64,000 nt of DNA from positions 1-64,000 of the forward strand of contig CAKRYE010000001.1 in NCBI GenBank assembly GCA_934426285.1. Direction: 5' to 3'. A program made the position numbers and the translations under genes. Origin of the DNA: an uncultured Blautia sp. (GTDB taxonomy: Bacteria; Bacillota; Clostridia; Lachnospirales; Lachnospiraceae). The notes under the pieces are model-generated. The model was not told the DNA's origin. It saw only the letters and a program-made list of their open reading frames with translations, and did not search any database. Shown here one piece after another: positions 43,937 through 51,663 of the stretch (within the stretch, counting starts at the first letter, position 1; every line of letters begins with the position of its first letter).

Positions 43937-45727
43937 ATGAAACCCCGTAGTCTGCAATCCAAGCTGTTTCTTGCATACCTTGGCATGGCAATCCTGATTC
44001 TTTTTTCTTTCGCCATTTTTTTCTATGTGTTTGTATCAAATCAGCTAAAGGACAGTCAGATCCGGGCTATGAATACACTGAATTCCAGCTTTCAGGCACA
44101 GGTTGACGGAGCCATCCGCAATCTGGATACAGTATCTGTAAACATCAACTACAGCAATAAGTCCAAATCTATCCTTGATCAATCTTTTGATCTGAATATT
44201 TCCAATGATATGTTATCCGAAATGTCAGACCTGTTCCTTTCTCTCAGTGGAACAGAGCTAAAGGCAGATCAGGTAAACCTCTATGATTTTTCAGGATATG
44301 TACTTCAATCCGGACTGACCACCAATGTGACCAAAACAGACATCACACAAAATGAATGGATCACCAGAGCCAGAGAACTGGAGGGTAAAAAAGTAATCAC
44401 ACAACCCTACTGTACCAATATTTATTCCAAAAGTGCTAAATACGACCAATGGTTTATTTCCCTGTACAGAGCCTTTACCAACCAGTACCGCCGGGGTGTG
44501 GGTGTAATAGAAACAGCCAAGCAGTGTAAATCTGTTTTTAAAAGTATCATCTCCTACGAAAAGAAAAACCACGATGCAGCTGCAAAGGTGTACGTTTTCG
44601 ACAACAATGGAAATCTGATCTATCCTTATGAGATATCTGAAAAAGATGCCCGGCATATCCTGCCCTATTACACGCTTACAGATCAGGAAGATACGGATAT
44701 GACCCTTACCAGTCCTCTGACCGGCAAAAAAGAATATGCCACACGTGCAGATTCCAGATATACCGGCTACACTTATCTTACTGTGCAGGAGGAGGATATC
44801 ATCCTGGCACCGGTAGATAATCTGCTGCAGATTCTGATCTGTGTAGTAGCTGTCTTTCTGGCAGTAGCCATCATTTTGTCCTACCGGATCTCCAGATCTG
44901 TGGTAAAACCTGTAAAGCACTTAAAGCACATTATCCAGCGAGTAGAGCTGAACACTCTGGGAGAGGAAACGGTTACCTCCTATCCTGTAACAGTCAATGA
45001 ACTGGATGAACTTTATCAGGCCTTCCAGATCATGAATGACAAGCTGAAAAGCTCCATGGACCAGCTTACTCAGGCCAAGGAGCAGGAGGTCAAAGCCCGG
45101 AATATGGCACTGCAGACACAGATTAATCCACATTTTTATTACAATACCCTGTCCAGTATCATGGTTCTTGCGGAAAACGGTGATTCGGACACTGTTGCAA
45201 AAATGTGCAGAAATCTGTCAAATATCATGCGCTATATTACCAATACAGGCATCACTACAGTCACATTAAAAGAAGAACTGGATTATGTACAAAAATATCT
45301 GTACTGTATGAAGGTTCGATATCAGTCAAGCCTGAACTATTCCGTTCAGGTAGATGACAATCTGATGGCAGAACAGATTCCAAAGCTGATCATACAGCCC
45401 CTGGTGGAAAATGCCATCAAATACGGCACCAACTGTGCACCGCCCTGGTCCATTGCAGTCACCAGTACAGTCACAGATAACAGCTGGCAGATCAACATCA
45501 CAGACACTGGTCCCGGTTTCACCGGGGAAGCTCTGGAAAAAATTTCTTCCAATCTGCAAAAGGCAGACCAGAATCCAGGTCTCCCTGAACTAAAGATTAA
45601 CGGACTTGGAACTGTCAATGTCTATCTCAGATGGAAAATTTTCTGCCATAACGATATCATTTTTACATACGGAAATACTGCAGACGGTCACGGAATTGTC
45701 TCCATTGGCCGGTATTTCCCCAAATAA
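43937..45727 (+). CDS. YesM-type sensor histidine kinase
   Basis: 596 residues from the second ATG (43937), which is spaced correctly from AGGAGG; the ATG at 43931 is too close. A membrane helix (about 10-32), an extracellular Cache-like sensor (about 35-285), a second helix (about 290-312) and a HAMP linker come first. The His-kinase domain follows with INPHFYYNTL (H399) and an ATPase domain with LVENAIKYG. The family senses sugars or their binding proteins and phosphorylates a YesN-type AraC regulator. It is divergent from the importer genes it probably controls. The usual HATPase G-box at the end is short but present (DTGPGF). Confidence 0.93.
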   Translation: MKPRSLQSKLFLAYLGMAILILFSFAIFFYVFVSNQLKDSQIRAMNTLNSSFQAQVDGAIRNLDTVSVNINYSNKSKSILDQSFDLNISNDMLSEMSDLFLSLSGTELKADQVNLYDFSGYVLQSGLTTNVTKTDITQNEWITRARELEGKKVITQPYCTNIYSKSAKYDQWFISLYRAFTNQYRRGVGVIETAKQCKSVFKSIISYEKKNHDAAAKVYVFDNNGNLIYPYEISEKDARHILPYYTLTDQEDTDMTLTSPLTGKKEYATRADSRYTGYTYLTVQEEDIILAPVDNLLQILICVVAVFLAVAIILSYRISRSVVKPVKHLKHIIQRVELNTLGEETVTSYPVTVNELDELYQAFQIMNDKLKSSMDQLTQAKEQEVKARNMALQTQINPHFYYNTLSSIMVLAENGDSDTVAKMCRNLSNIMRYITNTGITTVTLKEELDYVQKYLYCMKVRYQSSLNYSVQVDDNLMAEQIPKLIIQPLVENAIKYGTNCAPPWSIAVTSTVTDNSWQINITDTGPGFTGEALEKISSNLQKADQNPGLPELKINGLGTVNVYLRWKIFCHNDIIFTYGNTADGHGIVSIGRYFPK

Positions 45728-45748
45728 TGCGGAGGGAAAATTTAATAT

Positions 45749-46510
45749 ATGAGCTATTCAGTAATTGTTGCGGAGGATGAAGAGCTCCTTCTTAATAATC
45801 TGGTACAAAAAATCCGGAAAGCGGACCCGGATTTCCAGGTTGTGGGAACTGCCCAGACCGGCGACCAGGCCTTTGCCCTGGCAGAGAAATTAAGCCCGGA
45901 TCTGGTGATCACGGATATCCGGATGCCGGTAATGGATGGGATTACTCTCTTAACCAAAATCCGAGAACAGTTTCCTTTCACCCGATTTATCATTACCAGC
46001 GGTTTTTCTGATTTTGAATATACCAGAAAAGCTATTACACTCAAGGTTTCAGATTATCTGCTCAAGCCCGTGGACCCAGATGAGCTCCGGGATGTGCTGC
46101 TAAAAATCAAGCAGGAATTTCAGATCGCCAGAAATGATTATGAGAAAATATTCAATGCCGGTACTTCCTCTATGACTCCCGGCCAGATTGCTTCTCTTTT
46201 AAAAGATTTTATGGTAAATAATTATGGCGAAGACATTAATCTGAACCTGATCGCAGATAATATGAATTACAGTCCCAGCTATCTGACCAAAATCTTCTGT
46301 CAGGTCTACGGCTGTACCCCGACCAAATATCTGATCAGTCTGAGAATGAACAAAGCTCAATGGTTTCTGATCCATGAACCATCCTGTTCTGTACGGCAGA
46401 TCGGAGAAATATGCGGCTATCATGACCAGTGTTATTTCAGCCGGATCTTCAAGAAATACACTGGAAAAAGTCCTCTTGAATTCAGAGAGGAAAATAATAT
46501 TCCCGTATAA
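45749..46510 (+). CDS. YesN-type response regulator (receiver + AraC)
   Basis: 253 residues. The receiver domain has the acidic pocket ED (9-11), the phosphoacceptor D56 in ITDIRMPVMDG and the lysine in LLKPVD. The C-terminal AraC/XylS DNA-binding domain spans about 150-250 (INLNLIADNMNYSPSYLTKI split here; CGYHDQCYFSRIFKKYTGKSP). It is 22 nt after its kinase gene. It most likely activates the divergent importer operon and perhaps the GH31 gene. It is shorter than the usual ~500-residue YesN, having almost no middle linker. Confidence 0.95.
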   Translation: MSYSVIVAEDEELLLNNLVQKIRKADPDFQVVGTAQTGDQAFALAEKLSPDLVITDIRMPVMDGITLLTKIREQFPFTRFIITSGFSDFEYTRKAITLKVSDYLLKPVDPDELRDVLLKIKQEFQIARNDYEKIFNAGTSSMTPGQIASLLKDFMVNNYGEDINLNLIADNMNYSPSYLTKIFCQVYGCTPTKYLISLRMNKAQWFLIHEPSCSVRQIGEICGYHDQCYFSRIFKKYTGKSPLEFREENNIPV

Positions 46511-46526
46511 ATTTTCATATCCGGGC

Positions 46527-46562
46527 AGCAAAAAAGAGGGATTCGCGTCCCTCCTTTTTGCT
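46527..46562. terminator. Bidirectional terminator between the regulator and GH31 genes
   Basis: AGCAAAAAAGAGGGA pairs with TCCCTCCTTTTTGCT around TTCGCG. A/T tracts on both arms serve both converging genes. Confidence 0.85.
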
Positions 46563-46575
46563 ATTCTAATATCTT

Positions 46576-48942
46576 TTATATTTGTTCAATCACATACTCT
46601 ATATTCTGCATTCCGGGATATTCTCCCTGTCTTTCTCCGATTTCCAGTTTACCTTCTTTATCCTTCCATCTCAGCTTTGTGGTAGCATAAAAACCTTTCT
46701 CAAAATTATAATTATTTCCCTCATCCTCGTAGATCACAAACTCACAGTCTGCTCCGGGATAAACCATCAGCTTCACCGGTTCTGACGGAGCCTGATCTGC
46801 ATAAGTCAATCCTTCTGCTGTGGGAATAATACTTCCTGCCTTTACAAAAATCGGCATCCGGTCAATAGGTGCATCCACTACCACATACTGACCACCTGCA
46901 TATTTCTCATTGGTCCAGTAATCATACCAGTCCGCCCCTGCCGGCAGATAACATTTCCATTTCTTATCACCTTGAAGCTCCTTACTCTCCGGGCCATAAT
47001 ACATAGGCTCTGTTACCGGACAGATCAGAAGTGACGGACCAAACATAAACTCACTGCTGATCTCTGCCGCCTCCTTGTCCTCCGGAAAATCAAACAACAG
47101 ACTTCTCATAATGGTGTCATCTTCAAAATGCACAGCTCCTGCCAGGGAATAAATATAAGGCATCAGATGATATCTCAGTTTAATAAATTTCTCGATCGCA
47201 TCATAGAACATGGTTCCCCGGTCTCCAAAATTCCATATTTCCCTGGGCGTGTCCGTACCATGGGAACGGAACATAGGCAGGAAAGTCCCCATTTCCAGCC
47301 AACGGGTATAAAGCTCACAATAACCCTTATCCTTTACACCTTCATTGTATTTTCCCTGCCAGAACCATTTGGGCTCAGAATCATTGTTACATCCGCAGCC
47401 ACGGTTCTGCCATTTGTCACCTACTGTAAAGAAAGCTCCAATGTCCAGAGTCCAATAGGGATAACCGCTAAGTCCCATATTCAGCCCTTCCACGATCTGC
47501 TTGCGGAAATTCTCCCAGTCAGCACAGGTATCTCCGGACCACAGCATAGCACTATATTTTTGCCCGGATGCATAACCGGAACGGGTCAGGTTCAACACAC
47601 GCAGCTCCTCTGTAGTCTTTCTCTGATTTTCATAAATCCCCCTGGCATGTACCAGCGCAAAGGCATTTGCCACAGCTGGATCCAGATATTTCTTGTGCTC
47701 TCCGCCAACCAGTTCATAACGTTCCCAGGGTTCCCTCTTTACAGCGCCACCCCAGTCCGGTCCGGAAAATGGTTCTGTGGAATCACACCACCAGGAATCA
47801 AAGCCTTTATCAAAAAGCCCTTCCTTCGCCTGTCTCCAGTAAATTTCTCTTGCCTCTTCATCAAAAGCATCATAGGTCGCATAATCATAGAGCAGATGTC
47901 CTGTGTCAAAAAACTCCTGATGGTTTTTGCCCCCTGCGTTCATATTCGGCCATACCGAAACCATACTATGGGCATGTAAACTGTGCAGCTCTTCCATACA
48001 TTCCTTCAGATCCCCATAACGCCTGGGATCTACAATCTTCTCTCCCCAGTTCCCGGGTTCCCAGGTATTCCAATCCTGTACCACACAATCAATGGGAACT
48101 CCGATTTCACGATAATGCTTCACAATATCTACCAGCTCCCGTGCTGTATAATACTGCTCCTTGGACTGTACATAGCCATAGGACCATCTGGGCAGCATCT
48201 GTGCCTTACCTGTAAGATATCGATATTCATGAATGATTTCATCCATAGTCTGCCCGCCCAGAAAATAATAATCAATCTGATCCACTGTATCCAGAAACAA
48301 ATAGGATTCCCCTGCACTATCATTAAAAGTCATAAGAGAGCAACAGTCTATCAGTACTCCATAACCTTCTGTAGACACGAACATAGGCATGGGAATCCTC
48401 ATATTGTGCTGATACAGATACTGGTCATGTCCTCTGTAATTGTAAATTCCTTCCTCTGCCTGTCCCAGTCCGTGAATCCCCTCATCCTCCTTCCAGTCAA
48501 AAAACAGTCTGGCTCTATATGCTGTCCTGTCCTTCTCCGGCCGTAGATTCTGGATAAAATTTCTCTCACCGTCCACAGTTTTTACACGATTGATCACCGG
48601 TTTCTCACCACCGGTTGTATAACGCACTACATCAATTTCTGTCAGGTCTGCATGGCTCTGCTCCAGCCATACACTTCCATCCGGGTGCTTCCAGCATACT
48701 GCCCCCGTATATCTGCTGATTTCCACCATTACCTTTGCAGTACGCAGTATCACCCTTTCTCCGGACTCTTCTGCCTGGAAATCCACAGCAGGATATTCCT
48801 TTTTCTCAATGATCAGAGAATTATTCTCCCCGCTGATCTCCCTCTTTGAGATCACACAGCGGATGATTTCCTCTGTTACCGGAATCAGGCGGTAATTCAT
48901 CCCTGCTGCCTGAAATTCCACATAATCTTTCCCTTTATTCAT
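46576..48942 (-). CDS. Glycoside hydrolase family 31 (alpha-xylosidase / alpha-glucosidase type)
   Basis: 788 residues with no signal peptide, so cytoplasmic. An N-terminal beta-sandwich (GH31 N domain) and a TIM-barrel follow. The nucleophile is D387 (WWCDSTEPF) and the acid/base D471 (LWSGDTCADW). C-terminal beta domains include the DUF5110-like end. The GFDSWWCDSTEP form with a tryptophan pair is common in alpha-xylosidases and related GH31 enzymes, but specificity cannot be fixed by eye. It would hydrolyse the oligosaccharide brought in by the adjacent importer. Its own AraC regulator is upstream. Confidence 0.93.
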   Translation of the reverse strand: MNKGKDYVEFQAAGMNYRLIPVTEEIIRCVISKREISGENNSLIIEKKEYPAVDFQAEESGERVILRTAKVMVEISRYTGAVCWKHPDGSVWLEQSHADLTEIDVVRYTTGGEKPVINRVKTVDGERNFIQNLRPEKDRTAYRARLFFDWKEDEGIHGLGQAEEGIYNYRGHDQYLYQHNMRIPMPMFVSTEGYGVLIDCCSLMTFNDSAGESYLFLDTVDQIDYYFLGGQTMDEIIHEYRYLTGKAQMLPRWSYGYVQSKEQYYTARELVDIVKHYREIGVPIDCVVQDWNTWEPGNWGEKIVDPRRYGDLKECMEELHSLHAHSMVSVWPNMNAGGKNHQEFFDTGHLLYDYATYDAFDEEAREIYWRQAKEGLFDKGFDSWWCDSTEPFSGPDWGGAVKREPWERYELVGGEHKKYLDPAVANAFALVHARGIYENQRKTTEELRVLNLTRSGYASGQKYSAMLWSGDTCADWENFRKQIVEGLNMGLSGYPYWTLDIGAFFTVGDKWQNRGCGCNNDSEPKWFWQGKYNEGVKDKGYCELYTRWLEMGTFLPMFRSHGTDTPREIWNFGDRGTMFYDAIEKFIKLRYHLMPYIYSLAGAVHFEDDTIMRSLLFDFPEDKEAAEISSEFMFGPSLLICPVTEPMYYGPESKELQGDKKWKCYLPAGADWYDYWTNEKYAGGQYVVVDAPIDRMPIFVKAGSIIPTAEGLTYADQAPSEPVKLMVYPGADCEFVIYEDEGNNYNFEKGFYATTKLRWKDKEGKLEIGERQGEYPGMQNIEYVIEQI

Positions 48943-49168
48943 GATTACTTTTCCCTTCTTTTACATTATATATTTTCACTATTCCAAATATCTGCTCCAC
49001 AATTTTGGTCCAGCTGCTGTATAACATAATCACCAACATACTATCATTTTCATAAAAAAACTGCCGTATTTAAAGTCATGCTGTCTGCCATTGCTTATAC
49101 AATGCCATCCTGCCTTAACTTTAACACGCCAGTCTTTCCACCGTCTATGACATTTCTGTCACACAATT

Positions 49169-50038
49169 TTAACTATTTTTACCTCTATTTTCCTTGGGCG
49201 AGGTACCCATATGTTTTTTGTATAATCTGTAAAAATTAGAGATATTATTAAATCCACATTCCATGGCAATCTCTGTCACATTTTTTTCCGAATTTTTCAG
49301 AAGCTCTCTGGCATGACTCAAACGCAGTCTGGTCACATAATCACTGAACCCTATATTTGTCACCTTCCGAAAATAAGTAGAAAAATAATTCGGACTCATA
49401 TACACCGAGGCAGCCACCTCTTCCAGTGTCAGCTTGTTACAGTAATGCTCCTCAATATATGTAAATGCCTGCTCCAGCCTCTTCATTGCATTTTTCTTTT
49501 CCTTAAGCATGGCATCGGATTTAGATTCATCCTGATACGCCCGAATCAGCATAGTCATGATCCGAAGTACATTCGCTTTGATCATAAGCTGATATCCTAC
49601 TTTACGTTCTTTCCATTCCTGATAAATCTCATGTATGCCCCCACGTATTTCCGGGTTCACCGCCTCTTCTCTGCCAATTCGGTTTTTAAAATTACTTCCA
49701 CGCTCTACAAAAGGCTTCAGATATTCTGTATCAAACATGTTGATTTTCTCAGCTACAAACTCCGGAGAAAAAATCATAACCAGAAGCTTCATGTCTGCTC
49801 CCAGCAGCTTCCATCCATGGGGTTCCACATTATTAAAAATAATGATATCCCCCTCTGTCATGGTGTACTCCTGCCCGTTGACAAAATAATTTCCCTTTCC
49901 CTCCATCACACAGGTAATCTCAAAATAGCTATGCCAATGCCAGGTTCCCGGCCTGCTGTTCTCCGGTGTCAATCTCACCTCTGAAATCTGAAAAGGAAAA
50001 TTTTTATCCAACGGAATGTTGTCTCTCTCCAGCTTCAT
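49169..50038 (-). CDS. AraC-family regulator with cupin sensor domain
   Basis: 289 residues. An N-terminal cupin-like sugar-sensing domain (WHWHSYFEITCVMEGKG near 32-48; DIIIFNNVEPHGW) is followed by a C-terminal double helix-turn-helix (LTLEEVAASVYMSPNYFSTY and ECGFNNISNFYRLYKKHMG). It is encoded upstream of the GH31 gene in the same direction, 226 bp away, and likely controls it. AGGAGGTG precedes the ATG. The gap to GH31 (48943-49168) is AT-rich and shows no gene. Confidence 0.93.
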   Translation of the reverse strand: MKLERDNIPLDKNFPFQISEVRLTPENSRPGTWHWHSYFEITCVMEGKGNYFVNGQEYTMTEGDIIIFNNVEPHGWKLLGADMKLLVMIFSPEFVAEKINMFDTEYLKPFVERGSNFKNRIGREEAVNPEIRGGIHEIYQEWKERKVGYQLMIKANVLRIMTMLIRAYQDESKSDAMLKEKKNAMKRLEQAFTYIEEHYCNKLTLEEVAASVYMSPNYFSTYFRKVTNIGFSDYVTRLRLSHARELLKNSEKNVTEIAMECGFNNISNFYRLYKKHMGTSPKENRGKNS

Positions 50039-50111
50039 GTTACACCTCCTGCAAAAAACTGATGCCTACAGTATAACATTTATTACCCATTATTGTAAAA
50101 TAACTTAACTC

Positions 50112-50392
50112 ATGATTGGTTTGAAGTTATGGCACTGCTATTGGAAGTGTAATTTTGGTAGAGACATTTTTCTTTTTGTTGCAATATTTACATATATATG
50201 GTACTTTTTCTCTGTAATCTGTATCTTTATTTCATTACGGATTCCTTTTACTGTTATGACATTCTGTAGCTTTGTAAAGGGAGTACCACGAGAGATTGAT
50301 GCTGGTCGTATTGCCAATGTTAATCTTTTTTATAATTCTTCAAAAACATATTATTGCCGGTATGACAGCCGGTGCTGTGAAAGGATAAGGTG
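50112..50392 (+). pseudogene. Remnant of a sugar ABC transporter permease (MalG type)
   Basis: One frame reads SLRIPFTVMTFCSFVKGVPREIDAGRIA (split: SLRIPFTVMTF, VKGVPREID), which is the cytoplasmic EAA-loop region of MalG-type permeases. About 50 bp later another frame reads KHIIAGMTAGAVKG followed by TAA, the typical last residues of such permeases. The ~70-100 residues that should lie between them, and the first part of the protein, are missing. The gene is therefore deleted internally and frameshifted. It ends 10 nt before the dehydrogenase start, as expected for a former transporter operon. Confidence 0.75.
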
Positions 50393-50399
50393 AAAACAG

Positions 50400-51470
50400 A
50401 TGAAAGCAAATTATATGGTTATTGGATATGGTTGGAGAGCCGATTTTTATTACCGGATTGCAAAACTTTTACCAGAACAGTTTTCAATATGTGCCGGTGT
50501 ATTACGTACAGAAGCTCGTGCAAAAGAAGTTGCATTAAAGGAACATATTTTTACTACCGTTGATTTAGATGAAGCACTTTCTCAAAAGCCAGATTTTGCA
50601 GTTCTCTGCGTTCCACGGGAAATTGCAAAGGATTATCTCGTACAATTAATGGAAAAGGGAATTCCTGTACTCTGCGAAACACCTCCTGGAAAAAATGTCG
50701 CAGAATTAAATGAATTATGGACATTGTCCCAAAAATATAATGGTCGTGTACAAATCGTAGAGCAATATTTCCTCCAGCCTTATTACGCAAGTATATTAGA
50801 TATTATCAGGCAGGGTTATTTAGGCACAACCTCCAGCGTTATGTTATCTGCACTTCACGGATATCATGCAGTTAGCATATTCCGAAAATTTCTCGGTATT
50901 AAATACGAAAATTGTATCATTCAGGGAAAAAAATTCTGGTCAGAAGTAACTGCTACCAATGGTCGAAATGGTTTTGACGAAAGTGGAACTATTATTCAGG
51001 AAGACAGAGACTGGGCTTTTATGCAATTTGAAAATGGAAAAAACGCCTTTTTAGATTTTGAAGGTGAACAGTATTTTTCTCAAATTCGTACAAGGCGTTG
51101 GAATGTTCGGGGTGTTCGAGGTGAAATTAATGACAATACTGTAAGATTTCTGAATGCATCCAATCAACCAATAGAACAATCTCTCCAAAGAGTAGACGTA
51201 GGCATAAATAACAATAGCGAATGGGCACATAAGGGAATTCTATTTTTAGATAAACAAGTTTATCAAAATCCTTTTTACCCCGCAAGAATGAACGATGATG
51301 AAATTGCCGTAGCGTCTTGCCTTGCATGTATGAAAAACTTCACAGAAAACGGAACAGAATTTTATTCATTACGCGAAGCACTTCAGGATACTTATTTATC
51401 TTTTATGCTTGAGCAGGCAATTGAAAGCGAAAAAACAGTAAAAACAGAAACACAGCCCTGGGGCTTTTAA
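50400..51470 (+). CDS. Gfo/Idh/MocA-family oxidoreductase
   Basis: 356 residues. An N-terminal Rossmann domain (YMVIGYGWRADFYYRIAKLL) leads to the family's E-K/P region, here LCETPPGKNVAEL in place of the common EKP. The C-terminal alpha/beta domain contains a conserved histidine stretch (LSALHGYHAVSIFRKFLG). The family oxidises or reduces sugars and related polyols with NAD(P). The glycine loop GYGWRAD departs from the usual GxGxxG. AAGGTG lies 6 nt upstream. Base composition is distinctly AT-rich next to its neighbours, and the preceding gene is a broken permease, so this is probably the survivor of an acquired sugar operon. Confidence 0.85.
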   Translation: MKANYMVIGYGWRADFYYRIAKLLPEQFSICAGVLRTEARAKEVALKEHIFTTVDLDEALSQKPDFAVLCVPREIAKDYLVQLMEKGIPVLCETPPGKNVAELNELWTLSQKYNGRVQIVEQYFLQPYYASILDIIRQGYLGTTSSVMLSALHGYHAVSIFRKFLGIKYENCIIQGKKFWSEVTATNGRNGFDESGTIIQEDRDWAFMQFENGKNAFLDFEGEQYFSQIRTRRWNVRGVRGEINDNTVRFLNASNQPIEQSLQRVDVGINNNSEWAHKGILFLDKQVYQNPFYPARMNDDEIAVASCLACMKNFTENGTEFYSLREALQDTYLSFMLEQAIESEKTVKTETQPWGF

Positions 51471-51548
51471 GAATCACTAAAGTAACAAGAATGTGACGCG
51501 CAGTTATTCAATAAAAATTGATTAATAAAAATATTTTTTTATTCAACT

Positions 51549-51592
51549 AAAAAATCGCAGAACAATATTTTCAAGTCCTGCGATTTTTTATA
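51549..51592 (+). terminator. Terminator of the Gfo/Idh/MocA gene
   Basis: AAAAAATCGCAG (51549-51560) pairs perfectly with CTGCGATTTTTT (51578-51589). Confidence 0.85.
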
Positions 51593-51663
51593 TATTTGAA
51601 TTTTGGGATTCAACAAATTTGATATATTTTACATCTGTGAATCTTTAAGCAATCACCGCATTT

